From: Gordonia araii NBRC 100433
Lineage (GTDB): Bacteria > Actinomycetota > Actinomycetes > Mycobacteriales > Mycobacteriaceae
Direction of reading: 5' to 3'
Length of the DNA: 64,000 nucleotides
Assembly (NCBI RefSeq): GCF_000241265.1
Contig: NZ_BAEE01000061.1
Span: forward strand, 62,001 to 126,000
Shown here in pieces: positions 27,331 to 37,764 of this stretch. Every line of letters begins with the position of its first letter. The first letter of the stretch is position 1. The position numbers and the translations under genes were made by a program. Below the pieces are notes generated by a model. The model worked only from the letters and a program-made list of their open reading frames with translations, did not search any database and was not told the DNA's origin.

Positions 27331-28319
27331 TACTCGGCGGAGTTTCCGTTGAGCGAGTTCTTCATGTCGTTGAGAACCAGCCAGGCAGCCGCGAGCCCGG
27401 AGGACCGGTACCAGATCTCGTCGTCGACGGCGAGGACGCGCTTCCACGTCGGGGCGCCCATGTCGAGCCATCGGTCCGAGAGCAGCACCGACTTGCCGTG
27501 GTCGAGGCCGTCGGGCTCGAAACTGACGTAGATGAGGTCGCCGTCGGCCGCGGTGAAGTTCTCCTCGGTGATCCGGGTCGGCCCGGCGGACCGTTGATGC
27601 TGCGGGCGCTGCGCACCCACCAGGCCGAGGATCTGCCCGGCGAAGCTCTTGGTTCCGGCGATCGTCTCGGTGTCGGGGCCGAAGCGCACCAGCGACACCT
27701 GCGAATGAGCAGCGTCCATCCGTTTGCCGGTCGCGGCGGCCTCGGCGCGGAACTCGCGGAGCAGGCGGTCCGCGGTCATCGGACGCCCCAGTGCGGCGCC
27801 GACGGCACGGAAGGTGTCCTCCCAGTCGCCCGCTTCGATGGAGGCGGACCTGACCTGTCCGAAGGCGGCGCCGGCCTTGGCCGTCGAGGGCGTGGTCAGC
27901 ACGATGTCGGCGTTCGCCTTGGCCGCGTCGGCGGCACTCGGATCGGCGCCGAGCGCCGGGACCTGTGCCAGCTGCGGGCCGAGGTAGGCGGGAATCGACC
28001 CGGGTGCCGCCGCGACGGCGACAACCTTGTTGCCGATGCCGAGCGCGCAGATCGAGTCGAGTAGCGCCGGATCGGTGACGACGATGCGGTTCACGTCGGC
28101 GCGTCTCGTGTCCGGTGCCGTCGGGGCCAGGCAGGTCTTGGCGAGGTTGCGGTCCGGATTGACGAGGTTGACCTCCGCGACGCGCGTCGTCGAGGTCGAA
28201 ATGGGTTGTCCATCCGGCTTGCGGAGCACGTCGTCGTCGCTGCCGCATCCGGACAGGATGGTCATCCCCGTGGCGGCGGCCAGCAGGGCCGTCCCGGCGT
28301 GGCGAAGGATTCGATGCAC
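27327..28319 (-). CDS. fecB: Iron-siderophore ABC transporter substrate-binding lipoprotein (FecB-like)
   Basis: A 330-residue lipoprotein with a lipobox LSGC (cysteine 25) and a class III periplasmic-binding fold typical of siderophore or corrinoid receptors: [33 protein letters not shown], and DLIYVSFEP. It is divergent from ctaD, the arrangement of Rv3044/Rv3043c. M. tuberculosis FecB is linked to iron acquisition and envelope integrity. No permease or ATPase lies nearby. The ligand is inferred. Confidence 0.9.
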   Translation of the reverse strand: MHRILRHAGTALLAAATGMTILSGCGSDDDVLRKPDGQPISTSTTRVAEVNLVNPDRNLAKTCLAPTAPDTRRADVNRIVVTDPALLDSICALGIGNKVVAVAAAPGSIPAYLGPQLAQVPALGADPSAADAAKANADIVLTTPSTAKAGAAFGQVRSASIEAGDWEDTFRAVGAALGRPMTADRLLREFRAEAAATGKRMDAAHSQVSLVRFGPDTETIAGTKSFAGQILGLVGAQRPQHQRSAGPTRITEENFTAADGDLIYVSFEPDGLDHGKSVLLSDRWLDMGAPTWKRVLAVDDEIWYRSSGLAAAWLVLNDMKNSLNGNSAEY

Positions 28320-28463
28320 CCTGAAACGCTAACACTCCCGAGGCGGGCCACCAGTACCGATATTGCGCGCTGCGGGCAATTACGACACTTCGTAGGACCC
28401 GGGGCACAGCAGGGGGGCGAAGGGTTTAGGATTGGTCTCGATGCTCGCCTTCGAGGAGGAACT

Positions 28464-30161
28464 GTGACCGCGGTTGACCAGCCCACCACACAAGTGGCAC
28501 CAGTGCGTCCGTACCCGGAGCGCTACCAGCCCAAGGGCTCGTTCCTGTACAAGATCCTGACGACGACCGATCACAAGCTGATCGGGATGATGTACATCAC
28601 CGCGTGCTTCGCGTTCTTCTTGATCGGCGGCCTGATGGCCCTGCTGATGCGCGGCGAGCTCACCCATCCCGGCCTGCAGTTCCTGTCGAATGAGCAGTTC
28701 AACCAGCTGTTCACGATGCACGGCACGGTCATGCTGCTGATGTACGCGACGCCGATCGTCATCGGCTTCGCCAACTTCGTGCTGCCGCTTCAGATCGGCG
28801 CGCCCGACGTCGCGTTCCCGCGTCTGAACGCCTTCGGTTTCTGGCTCTTCCTGTTCGGTTCGACGGTCGCGCTCGCCGGCTTCCTGACCCCCGGCGGTGC
28901 CGCCGACTTCGGCTGGACCGCGTACGTGCCGCTGACCAACGACATTCACTCGCCCGGCGTCGGCGCCGACCTGTGGATCATGGGTCTGGGCGTCGGTGGT
29001 CTGGGCACCATCCTGGGCGCGGTCAACATGGTGACCACCGTCGTGTGTCTGCGCGCTCCGGGCATGACGATGTTCCGGATGCCGATCTTCACCTGGAACA
29101 TCCTGGTCACCAGCGTGTTGATCCTGCTGATCTTCCCGCTGCTGACGGCCGCGCTGCTCGGCGTCGAGGTCGACCGCGCGTTCGGTGCCCACCTGTTCGA
29201 CCCCGCCAACGGCGGCGTGATCCTGTGGCAGCACCTGTTCTGGTTCTTCGGCCACCCCGAGGTCTACGTCATCGCGTTGCCGTTCTTCGGCATCGTGTCC
29301 GAGGTGTTCCCGGTGTTCAGCCGCAAGCCGCTGTTCGGCTACACCGGCCTCGTCTACGCGACGCTGTCGATCGCCGCGCTGTCGGTGGCCGTGTGGGCGC
29401 ACCACATGTTCGTCACCGGCGCGGTGCTGCTGCCGTTCTTCTCGTTCATGACCTTCCTCATCGCGGTGCCGACCGGTCTGAAGTTCTTCAACTGGATAGG
29501 CACGATGTGGAAGGGGAAGATGACCTTCGAGACACCGATGCTGTTCGCGGTCGGCTTTATCGTGACCTTCCTCTTCGGCGGCCTGACCGGCGTGCTGCTG
29601 GCGAGCCCGCCGCTGGACTTCCACCTCTCCGACAGCTACTTCGTGGTGGCGCACTTCCACTACGTGCTGTTCGGCACCATCGTGTTCGCCACCTACTCGG
29701 GCATCTACTTCTGGTTCCCGAAGATGACCGGCCGCATGCTCGACGAGGGGCTGGGCAAGATCCACTTCTGGCTGACCTTCATCGGCTTCCACCTGACGTT
29801 CCTGGTGCAGCACTGGCTGGGCAACCAGGGCATGCCGCGCCGTTACGCCGACTACCTGCCGTCGGACGGTTTCACGATGCTGAACATGATCTCGACGGCC
29901 GGCGCCTTCGTGCTCGGCCTCTCGACGCTGCCCTTCCTGTGGAACGTCTTCCGCAGCTACCGCTACGGCGAGGTCGTGACCGTCGACGATCCGTGGGGCT
30001 TCGGCAACTCGCTGGAGTGGGCGACCTCGTGCCCGCCGCCGCGCCACAACTTCACCGAGCTGCCCCGCATCCGGTCGGAGCGCCCGGCGTTCGAGTTGCA
30101 CTACCCGCACATGATCGAACGAATGCGAGCTGAAGCCCACGCGGGCTCCGGCGGCCACTGA
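28464..30161 (+). CDS. ctaD: Cytochrome c oxidase subunit I (aa3 type)
   Basis: The haem a/a3-CuB catalytic subunit of the terminal oxidase. The 565-residue polytopic membrane protein contains [17 protein letters not shown] (CuB histidine and cross-linked tyrosine), a later HHMFVTG pair, [19 protein letters not shown] (K-channel helix) and [14 protein letters not shown] (haem ligands). GTG 28464 follows a strong ribosome-binding site (GAGGAGGA). The serB2 gene starts 3 bp downstream, as in mycobacteria, so they form an operon. Confidence 0.97.
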   Translation: MTAVDQPTTQVAPVRPYPERYQPKGSFLYKILTTTDHKLIGMMYITACFAFFLIGGLMALLMRGELTHPGLQFLSNEQFNQLFTMHGTVMLLMYATPIVIGFANFVLPLQIGAPDVAFPRLNAFGFWLFLFGSTVALAGFLTPGGAADFGWTAYVPLTNDIHSPGVGADLWIMGLGVGGLGTILGAVNMVTTVVCLRAPGMTMFRMPIFTWNILVTSVLILLIFPLLTAALLGVEVDRAFGAHLFDPANGGVILWQHLFWFFGHPEVYVIALPFFGIVSEVFPVFSRKPLFGYTGLVYATLSIAALSVAVWAHHMFVTGAVLLPFFSFMTFLIAVPTGLKFFNWIGTMWKGKMTFETPMLFAVGFIVTFLFGGLTGVLLASPPLDFHLSDSYFVVAHFHYVLFGTIVFATYSGIYFWFPKMTGRMLDEGLGKIHFWLTFIGFHLTFLVQHWLGNQGMPRRYADYLPSDGFTMLNMISTAGAFVLGLSTLPFLWNVFRSYRYGEVVTVDDPWGFGNSLEWATSCPPPRHNFTELPRIRSERPAFELHYPHMIERMRAEAHAGSGGH

Positions 30162-31406
<1,245 letters not shown>

Positions 31407-31439
31407 CCAGGGCGCCGACCGTGCCCAAAATCCCGCCGC

Positions 31440-31487
31440 GGTGGTCGAGTGCCGGGGAGCCGCTAGGCGACTCGGTGTATCGAGACC
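31440..31487 (+). repeat. 48-bp intergenic element, copy 1
   Basis: The element starts GGTGGTCGAGTGCCGGGG and ends CGGTGTATCGAGACC. Inner arms GAGCCGC and GCGACTC flank a TAG loop (one mismatch), and outer TCGA/TCGA and GGT/ACC pairs extend an imperfect stem-loop. It is identical to copies at 31509 and 56453. Confidence 0.85.
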
Positions 31488-31508
31488 CTGTGCCCCCGAA
31501 TCCGCCGC

Positions 31509-31556
31509 GGTGGTCGAGTGCCGGGGAGCCGCTAGGCGACTCGGTGTATCGAGACC
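31509..31556 (+). repeat. 48-bp intergenic element, copy 2
   Basis: Same sequence and orientation as copy 1, 69 bp downstream, separated by one 21-bp unit. Confidence 0.85.
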
Positions 31557-31600
31557 CCGTGCCCAGTATTTCGTCGACCGTGCCCAGTATTTCGTCGACT

Positions 31601-32365
31601 GTGCCCTCGCGCGAAGCGATCGCGGCGAACCACGCGCGGCTGGCCGGCTACCTGACCGCACCGCACACCCCGGACCCCGAGGATCCGGCGCAGGTCTGGG
31701 CCATGCAGATGGCGCTGCGGGTGGAGAAGACCGATCCGCCCGACCGGGCCGAGTTGCTCATCGCGGCAGCGCGGTCCGTCGTCCTGCTGTGCCTCGACGA
31801 ATGTTCGGCGCCCGGCGGGCCATGGGCGTCGGCAATGGATGCATGGTGCGACGCGCGGATACGCAAGATCGCACGACGGGCGCGCGGAGCGCAATGGGAA
31901 GCGGCGCAACAGGTGTGGGGAGTCACCGCGGAATCGGGCGGCGAGCTGGCCCGCGCCTTCGTCCCGACGACCGTCGGCGACGTCGATCCACGGGTGCGCA
32001 AGCTGCAGATCGATGGCACCGACGTGCCCGGGGAACTGCCCGCCGAGCCGAACGACGGCACCGGCCTGACGCTGTGGGTCAACCCCGGCCTGACGATGAC
32101 GGTCGGGAAGACCGCCGCCCAGGTGGGTCACGCCGCCATGCTCGGCGTCGCGCTGCTCACCGTCGACGAGACCGTGGCGTGGCGGGTCGCCGGGTGTCCG
32201 ATCGCCGTGTGTCAGCCGTCGCGGCAGCGGTGGGCCGGGTTGCTCGCCGACGAGGAGAGCGGCGATGCGGTCGCGGTGCGCGACGCCGGGTTCACCGAGA
32301 TCGCGCCCGGTTCCATCACCGTTATGACGACCCGGAACCCGCCCACTGGCCGTAGCGCGGTTTGA
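31601..32365 (+). CDS. Peptidyl-tRNA hydrolase, PTH2 family, with N-terminal extension
   Basis: The C-terminal ~110 residues are a PTH2-type hydrolase that releases peptides from tRNA: LWVNPGLTMTVGKTAAQVGHAAMLG carries the lysine/histidine region (cited by KTAAQVGHAA), and AVRDAGFTEIAPG with a final VMTTR. About 130 residues precede it, helical and without a family I recognise. GTG 31601 gives 254 residues; an in-frame GTG at 31421 would add 60 repeat-encoded residues and is less likely. GTG 31601 is itself the first codon of a 21-bp repeat unit. It overlaps the convergent DUF1906 gene by 44 bp at the 3' ends. Confidence 0.78.
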   Translation: MPSREAIAANHARLAGYLTAPHTPDPEDPAQVWAMQMALRVEKTDPPDRAELLIAAARSVVLLCLDECSAPGGPWASAMDAWCDARIRKIARRARGAQWEAAQQVWGVTAESGGELARAFVPTTVGDVDPRVRKLQIDGTDVPGELPAEPNDGTGLTLWVNPGLTMTVGKTAAQVGHAAMLGVALLTVDETVAWRVAGCPIAVCQPSRQRWAGLLADEESGDAVAVRDAGFTEIAPGSITVMTTRNPPTGRSAV

Positions 32366-33068
32366 GAATGGTGTTCACGTCCACCTCGACGCCACCGACG
32401 CGTCGTTGTCCGGGGATCTGGTGCAGATGCGCCGCGGGGTGGAGGTAGCCGCGTCGCGTGCCCCAGTCGTGTTGCCAGAACCAGGACGCGAGTCCCGCGT
32501 CGACGGCCCACTGGATGGTGGGGGCGTTGGCGTAGATGCCGGTGCGCTGCTTCCCGATGACTGACTGCCATCCCTTGATATACGGCGCGATCCTCGACGT
32601 GAACTGCGCGCGGGACGGATTGTCGTCGATCGAGGCGTAGATGGGTGCGTCGCCGGGACCGCCGGCCTGGGTGTGCAGCTCGACGGCTCGCCGGGCGTGT
32701 TTGACTCCGGCGTCGAAGCCGCCGAGCCAGTCGGCGGTCTTGCCCTTGCCGTACTGGTAGTTGGACACGACCGTGAGCCCCAGCCCGCGCATCGCCAGCG
32801 ACTCCGGCAGCGTCAGCGGTTTGGCCAGCATCTTCTCCGCGCCGGGTCGGCGGTCAGAGACGTAGCGGATGACGCCGACGTGTCCGGCGGTGCGGATCGC
32901 CACCGGTGACGGGACCCTGCTCGAATAGTCCAGGATCGTGCCCAGGCTGGTGCCCCCGGGCAACGACGGTGGCAGCGCTACGGCGGTGCCGGCGGGCACC
33001 GTGGTGGCCACGGCGAACACCCCGGCCACCGCGGCTGCGGAGAAGAACTGGCGACGGCTGATCGGCAT
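32322..33068 (-). CDS. DUF1906 glycoside-hydrolase-like protein with Tat signal (Rv2525c-like)
   Basis: A 248-residue exported protein. The twin-arginine signal is clear: SRRQFFSAAAVAGVFAVATT, cleaved after an Ala-rich stretch. The mature part has the DUF1906 TIM-barrel features: LDYSSRVP at the start, HVGVIRYVSDRRPGAEKML, LTVVSNYQYGKGKTADW, PIYASIDDNPS and the C-terminal Trp-rich WFWQHDWG. In M. tuberculosis Rv2525c is Tat-exported and its loss alters beta-lactam sensitivity, so a cell-wall role is likely. Activity is not proven. Confidence 0.92.
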   Translation of the reverse strand: MPISRRQFFSAAAVAGVFAVATTVPAGTAVALPPSLPGGTSLGTILDYSSRVPSPVAIRTAGHVGVIRYVSDRRPGAEKMLAKPLTLPESLAMRGLGLTVVSNYQYGKGKTADWLGGFDAGVKHARRAVELHTQAGGPGDAPIYASIDDNPSRAQFTSRIAPYIKGWQSVIGKQRTGIYANAPTIQWAVDAGLASWFWQHDWGTRRGYLHPAAHLHQIPGQRRVGGVEVDVNTILKPRYGQWAGSGSS

Positions 33069-33149
33069 TCCACAACCGTAACTTCCGTCACAGCGGCGAG
33101 CCAGGGTTGTGACGCTATCGGGACCGGTTGTACACCGACGGACGAATCG

Positions 33150-34154
33150 TCAGGCCGGCGCCGGCGCCAAGTTGGCCAGCGTGTCGAACCACACCTGCCG
33201 GTCGGGTGCCAGCGACGCGACGATCAACTCGTCGGCGTCCGCGTGCTCGGCGAACGCCCGCAGCTTCTGGCGCACGTCGTCGGGTGTTCCGACCGCGGCG
33301 TAGCGCATCATCTCGTCGACCTGGCGCCCGACGGGGGAGTCCGACAGCAGGTCGGCCTCGTCGTCGGTCAGCTTCCGGTGATGGGCGACGAGGTGTTTGA
33401 TGCGATGTCGTTTGGCGGCAGCCTGCTCCCGGTGGGCCAACTCGACGTCGTCGATGGCGATCGCGGTGATGCCGGCGATGACGTACGGCTCACTCGTGCC
33501 GCCGTCGGGCAGGTCGGCGGGCTGGAACTCCTTGCGGTACAAGGAGACGGCCTCGGTGAGCGCCTGCGGAGCGAAGTGCGAGGCGAAGGCGTAGGGCAAC
33601 CCGAGCGCCGCCGCCAGCTGGGCGCCGAACAGCGACGAACCGAGGATGTAGAGATCGACGTTCGTGCCGGCGCCCGGAGTCGCGCTGACGCCGGGAACCC
33701 GCGAGGAACCGCGCAGATAAGCCTGCAACTCGAGGACGTCGCGCGGGAACTGGTCGGCGGCCTGGTGGGTCCGCCGCAACGCGGCGAACGTGGCCTGGTC
33801 ACCGCCGGGCGCACGCCCCAAGCCCAGGTCGATACGGCCCGGATGGAGTTCGGCGAGCGTCCCGTACTGCTCGGCGATGGTCAGCGGCGAATGGTTCGGC
33901 AGCATGACCCCGCCGGCTCCGAGGCGGATACGCGTGGTGTGGGCGGCCATGTGGGCGATGAGCACGGCCGGGGCAGCCGAGGCGATGGCGGGCATGTTGT
34001 GGTGCTCGGCGTACCAGATCCGTTTGTAGCCGGTGGTATCGGCGAATTCGGCAAGGCGGGTGGAATGGGCGAGGCTTTCGCGTACCGACTCGTCGGGGCC
34101 GACCTGGGCCAGGTCGAGCAGGGACAGCGGAACGCCGGAGGAATCTACAGGCAC
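33150..34154 (-). CDS. LLM-class flavin-dependent oxidoreductase
   Basis: A 334-residue luciferase-like monooxygenase of the MsnO8 type: PLSLLDLAQVG at the start, RIWYAEHHNMPAIASAAPAVL, RLGAGGVMLPNHSPL, EQYGTLAELHPGRIDLGLGRAPGGD, and a C-terminal TPDDVRQKLRAF. The bound flavin could be FMN or F420; members near F420 operons exist but motif evidence does not separate them. Divergent from the ABC ATPase gene 65 bp away. The start is GTG 34154. Confidence 0.9.
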   Translation of the reverse strand: MPVDSSGVPLSLLDLAQVGPDESVRESLAHSTRLAEFADTTGYKRIWYAEHHNMPAIASAAPAVLIAHMAAHTTRIRLGAGGVMLPNHSPLTIAEQYGTLAELHPGRIDLGLGRAPGGDQATFAALRRTHQAADQFPRDVLELQAYLRGSSRVPGVSATPGAGTNVDLYILGSSLFGAQLAAALGLPYAFASHFAPQALTEAVSLYRKEFQPADLPDGGTSEPYVIAGITAIAIDDVELAHREQAAAKRHRIKHLVAHHRKLTDDEADLLSDSPVGRQVDEMMRYAAVGTPDDVRQKLRAFAEHADADELIVASLAPDRQVWFDTLANLAPAPA

Positions 34155-34219
34155 GTCGATTCCAGCGAACCGGCATGCCTCGGTATTCCCGCGCGGTGCC
34201 CATCCGGCACGATAGGGGG

Positions 34220-35053
34220 GTGACCGACGAAGCGCCCGACCTCGACCTCCTCATCGACTTCCGCGACGTCTCCCTGGTGCGCGACGGCAACACGCTCGTC
34301 GGCCCGATCGATTGGCAGGTCGAACTCGACGAGCGCTGGGTGGTGCTGGGGCCCAACGGTGCGGGTAAGACGTCGCTGTTGTCGATGGCGGCGGCCCGTC
34401 AGCACCCGACATCGGGCACCGCGTTCGTGCTCGGCGAGCGGCTGGGCCGGGTGGAATTGCGGGAACTGACCACTCGGGTGGGGATGACCGGCGGCAACGA
34501 GGTGGAGCGCATCCCACCGGGCGAGATCGTCGAGAACCTGGTCGTTTCGGCCGGCTATTCGGTGCTGGGCCGCTGGCGCGAGAACTACGACACCGTGGAC
34601 CGCGATCAAGCGCTGAACACGCTGGAGTCGCTGGGCGCGGAGCATCTCGCGCGGCGCACCTACGGCACGTTGTCGGAGGGGGAGCGCAAGCGCGTCCAGA
34701 TCGCGCGAGCACTGATGACCGATCCCGAGCTGCTGCTCCTCGACGAGCCGGCCGCCGGGCTCGACCTGGGTGGGCGTGAAGAACTCGTCGACCGGCTCGG
34801 GCGGCTCGCAGCCGATCCCGACGCGCCCGCGCTCGTCCTGATCACCCACCATCCCGAGGAGATCCCGCCCGGCTTCAGCCATGCGATGCTGCTGTCGGAA
34901 GGCGGCGTCGTCGCGCAAGGGTTGCTCGCCGACGTGCTGACGGCGCAGAACCTGTCCGCCGCTTTCCACCAGCAGATCGCACTGGACGTGATCGACGGTC
35001 GGTACTTCGCCCGGCGTGCGCGGCGGGCCGGCGGGCACCGTCGAGGAGATTAG
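34220..35053 (+). CDS. ABC transporter ATP-binding protein (Rv3041c-like)
   Basis: A 277-residue ABC ATPase with Walker A GPNGAGKT (residues 44-51), signature LSEGERKRV, Walker B LLLLDEPAAGLD and the switch histidine in LITHHPEEIP. No permease gene is next to it; in mycobacteria Rv3041c is also alone beside serB2. A molybdate/iron-type or soluble ABC-F-like role has been suggested, but the substrate is unknown. GTG 34220 follows a G-run rather than a typical ribosome-binding site. Confidence 0.93.
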   Translation: MTDEAPDLDLLIDFRDVSLVRDGNTLVGPIDWQVELDERWVVLGPNGAGKTSLLSMAAARQHPTSGTAFVLGERLGRVELRELTTRVGMTGGNEVERIPPGEIVENLVVSAGYSVLGRWRENYDTVDRDQALNTLESLGAEHLARRTYGTLSEGERKRVQIARALMTDPELLLLDEPAAGLDLGGREELVDRLGRLAADPDAPALVLITHHPEEIPPGFSHAMLLSEGGVVAQGLLADVLTAQNLSAAFHQQIALDVIDGRYFARRARRAGGHRRGD

Positions 35054-35125
35054 GGTCAGGGCACCGTCGAGCGGATTTGCGCACCCTCGCGAGGACCGGT
35101 TTTCGCCGGCGGTAACGTACGTCAC

Positions 35126-35971
35126 ATGAGTGACAGTCCAGCACCGGTGAGCGACGGCGAGTCGGCCCAGGCGGCTCCGCTGCGCGATGCTTCGACGGTC
35201 GTGCTCGTCCGCGACGGAGCCGACGGCGTCGACGTCTTCCTGCAGCGCCGCGTCAAGCAGATGGCCTTCGCCGGCGGGATGACCGTGTTCCCGGGCGGCG
35301 GGGTCGACGAGCGCGACGCCGAGGCCGACCTGGCGTGGGAGGGGCCCGACATCGACTGGTGGGCACATCACTTCTCGACGACGCCGGTCGGTGCTCAGCA
35401 ACTGGTGTGCGCCGCGGTCCGGGAGACCTTCGAGGAGTGCGGGGTGCTGCTGGTCACCCACACCGACGGGTCGGCCCCGGACGTGTCCGCGCTGATGCCG
35501 GCCCGCGCCGAGCTGGAGAGCCGAGCCCTTTCCTTCGCCGAGTTTCTGCGGCGCCACGAGCTGGTGCTGCGTGCGGATCGGCTCCGACCGCTGGCGCATT
35601 GGATCACGCCGAAGATCGAGAAGCGGCGCTACGACACCCGGTTCTTCCTTGCCGAGCTGCCCGAGGGGCAGGACGCCGACGCCGAAACCTCGGAAGTCGA
35701 GACGGCGCAATGGTATTCGGCCTCTCAGGCGCTGGCCGACTGGTCGGACGGCAAGCACTTCCTGCTGCCGCCGACGTGGTCGCAGCTGCGCGAGCTGGCC
35801 GCGTACCGGTCGGTGGCGGAACTGTTCGGGGCCAAGCGGGACATCAAGCCGATCGAACCGGGCACGCCCAACGACGACTTCGAGGGGCTGCGGTTCACCA
35901 ACGCCGACGAGTACTTCGCGTCGATGGACCCGCGTGCGCGTGAGCTGTTCTTCAGCCGCCCGCCCGGCTAG
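35126..35971 (+). CDS. Nudix hydrolase (Rv3040c-like)
   Basis: A 281-residue Nudix protein with a split Nudix box: FPGGGVDERDAE and, after a ~39-residue insert, AAVRETFEECGVLL. Such inserts occur in NUDT7/CoA-type and 'NrtR-like' actinobacterial Nudix proteins. The neighbouring enoyl-CoA hydratase and the size are compatible with a CoA-derivative substrate, but that is a guess. It follows the ABC ATPase by 72 bp. Confidence 0.9.
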   Translation: MSDSPAPVSDGESAQAAPLRDASTVVLVRDGADGVDVFLQRRVKQMAFAGGMTVFPGGGVDERDAEADLAWEGPDIDWWAHHFSTTPVGAQQLVCAAVRETFEECGVLLVTHTDGSAPDVSALMPARAELESRALSFAEFLRRHELVLRADRLRPLAHWITPKIEKRRYDTRFFLAELPEGQDADAETSEVETAQWYSASQALADWSDGKHFLLPPTWSQLRELAAYRSVAELFGAKRDIKPIEPGTPNDDFEGLRFTNADEYFASMDPRARELFFSRPPG

Positions 35972-35976
35972 ACGGC

Positions 35977-36909
35977 TCAGTCGAGCCCGTCGCGATCGGC
36001 CCACGCGAGCAGCACGTCGATTCGGTGCTCGACGTCGTCGATCTCGGCGTGCAGATCGCCCAGCTCGGCGAAGCGCGCGGGCATCGTGGCGATCGTGAAA
36101 TCGTCCGGCACGACCTCGTCGATCTCGGTCCACGTCACCGGCGCGGACACGGTGGCGTTCGGATTCCCCCGCACCGAATAGGCCGCGGCCATCGTGTGAT
36201 CGCGGGTGTTCTGGTTGAAGTCGATGAAGACCGCCGCCGGGTCGCGATCCTTGCGCCACCAGACCGTCGTCGCATCGTCGGGCAACCGGCGCTCGACCTC
36301 GCGGGCGAAGGCGAGCGCGGCGCGGCGCACGTCGGCGAATCCCCATTCGGGCGCGATGCGCACGTAGACGTGCAGCCCGTGCCCGCCCGACGTCTTGGGG
36401 AAGCCGCGGATGCCGAGCTCGTCGAGCACCTCGTGCACGACGCCGGCGACTCGTCGGACCCGCTCGAACGGGCAGTCCGGCATCGGATCCAGGTCGATGC
36501 GCCACTCGTCGGGCTTCTCCACGTCGAAGCGACGAGAGTTCCAGGGGTGGAACTCGACGGTCGACATCTGCACGGCCCAGACGACGTCGGCGGCGCTGGT
36601 GACGCACAGCTCGTCGGCGGTGCGGCCGAAGCGCGGGAAGTAGATCTCGGTGGTCTCGATCCAGTCCGGAGCACCGGCGGGCAGCCGCTTCTGGTGCACC
36701 TTGGGGCCGGTCACCCCTTTGGGGAACCGGTGCAGCATGGTCGGGCGGTCGCGGAGCGCGCGGACGATGCCGTCGGCAACGCTCAGGTAGTAGCGGGCGA
36801 GGTCGAGTTTCATCTCGCCGCGTGCGGGGAAGTAGACGCGGTCGGCGCTGGACAACTCCACCACCCGCCCGTCGACCTCGATCGGTATGCGGTCGCCGCG
36901 ATCAGCCAC
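35977..36909 (-). CDS. Stand-alone LigD-type polymerase/primase domain protein
   Basis: A 310-residue archaeo-eukaryotic-primase-fold polymerase as in the LigD polymerase domain or the stand-alone Rv0269c/Rv3730c. The catalytic D-L-D-P (Asp139, Asp141), the FHPWNSR segment (His121), KTSGGHGLHVYVR and the C-terminal third Asp region (FIDFNQN) are present. It incorporates ribonucleotides or deoxynucleotides in end-joining and repair in related bacteria. No Ku or ligase gene lies nearby. The start is GTG 36909, 26 bp from the divergent enoyl-CoA hydratase gene. Confidence 0.92.
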   Translation of the reverse strand: MADRGDRIPIEVDGRVVELSSADRVYFPARGEMKLDLARYYLSVADGIVRALRDRPTMLHRFPKGVTGPKVHQKRLPAGAPDWIETTEIYFPRFGRTADELCVTSAADVVWAVQMSTVEFHPWNSRRFDVEKPDEWRIDLDPMPDCPFERVRRVAGVVHEVLDELGIRGFPKTSGGHGLHVYVRIAPEWGFADVRRAALAFAREVERRLPDDATTVWWRKDRDPAAVFIDFNQNTRDHTMAAAYSVRGNPNATVSAPVTWTEIDEVVPDDFTIATMPARFAELGDLHAEIDDVEHRIDVLLAWADRDGLD

Positions 36910-36935
36910 AAACCCCAGCGTATAGGGTGGTGCCC

Positions 36936-37724
36936 ATGGCTGAGTTCGTCACTTTGGAAACTTCGGAAGACCACCCCGGCGTCGGCACGATCCTGCTGAA
37001 CCGCCCCCCGATGAACGCGCTGAACCGTCAGGTTCAGGACGAGCTCGTCGCGGCCGCGGAAGAAGCCTCGGTGCGCGACGACATCAAGGCGGTCGTCGTG
37101 TACGGCGGACCGAAGGTGCTCGCCGCCGGTGCGGACATCAAAGAGATGAACGACATGACGTTCGCCGAGATGAACAAGGTGGCTGGCAAGCTGCAGGCCG
37201 GGTTGGGCGCCATCGCGGCGATCCCGAAGCCGACGGTCGCGGCGATCACCGGATATGCGCTGGGCGGCGGGCTGGAGGTCGCGCTGGGAGCCGATCGCCG
37301 GATCGCCGGCGACAACGCCAAGCTGGGCGTGCCGGAGATCCTGCTGGGCGTCATCCCCGGCGGTGGCGGCACCCAGCGTCTCGCGCGCCTGGTCGGCCCG
37401 GCCAAGGCCAAGGACATGATCTTCACCGGCAGGTTCGTCGGCGCCGACGAGGCGCTGAAGATCGGGCTGGTCGACGAGGTCGTCGCGCCCGACGAGGTCT
37501 ACAACGCCGCGCTCGCCTGGGCCGGTCAGTTCCGCAACGCCGCATCGGTTGCACTCGCCGCGGGCAAGGCCGCGGTGGACCGCGGTCTCGATGCCGACCT
37601 GTCGACGGGACTGGCCATCGAGGCCAACCTGTTCGCCGCGCTGTTCGCCACCGAAGACCGCAAGATCGGCATGGATTCCTTCGTCGAGAACGGCCCCGGA
37701 AAGGCCGAATTTACCGGCCGGTAG
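36936..37724 (+). CDS. Enoyl-CoA hydratase/isomerase (EchA17-like)
   Basis: A 262-residue crotonase. It has LNRPPMNALNRQV, the oxyanion segment GPKVLAAGADIKEM, GYALGGGLEVALGADRRIAG and PEILLGVIPGGGGTQRLARLVG, including the catalytic Glu in the PEILLG/PGGGG region typical of true hydratases. It hydrates trans-2-enoyl-CoA in beta-oxidation. Position corresponds to Rv3039c. A methyltransferase gene follows 40 bp downstream. Confidence 0.94.
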   Translation: MAEFVTLETSEDHPGVGTILLNRPPMNALNRQVQDELVAAAEEASVRDDIKAVVVYGGPKVLAAGADIKEMNDMTFAEMNKVAGKLQAGLGAIAAIPKPTVAAITGYALGGGLEVALGADRRIAGDNAKLGVPEILLGVIPGGGGTQRLARLVGPAKAKDMIFTGRFVGADEALKIGLVDEVVAPDEVYNAALAWAGQFRNAASVALAAGKAAVDRGLDADLSTGLAIEANLFAALFATEDRKIGMDSFVENGPGKAEFTGR

Positions 37725-37764
37725 GATGACCTGAACGTTTTTCCAACCCCCTCCGGGAGTCATC

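Larger units (their letters stand above)
31421..31606 (+). repeat. Composite repeat array A: 21-bp units alternating with 48-bp elements
   Basis: GTGCCC-starting 21-bp units begin at 31421, 31490, 31559, 31580 and 31601 (the last partial). Identical 48-bp elements occupy 31440-31487 and 31509-31556, giving a 69-bp composite period before the array ends as plain 21-bp repeats. It fills the spacer between serB2 and the peptidyl-tRNA hydrolase gene and runs into that gene's likely start codon. The unit resembles arrays B (43139) and C (56273). Confidence 0.85.

Noticed and set aside
31421-31606. CRISPR-like repeat-spacer array
   Set aside because: The alternating segments are themselves repeats with no unique spacers, the unit is 21 bp, and no cas genes are present.
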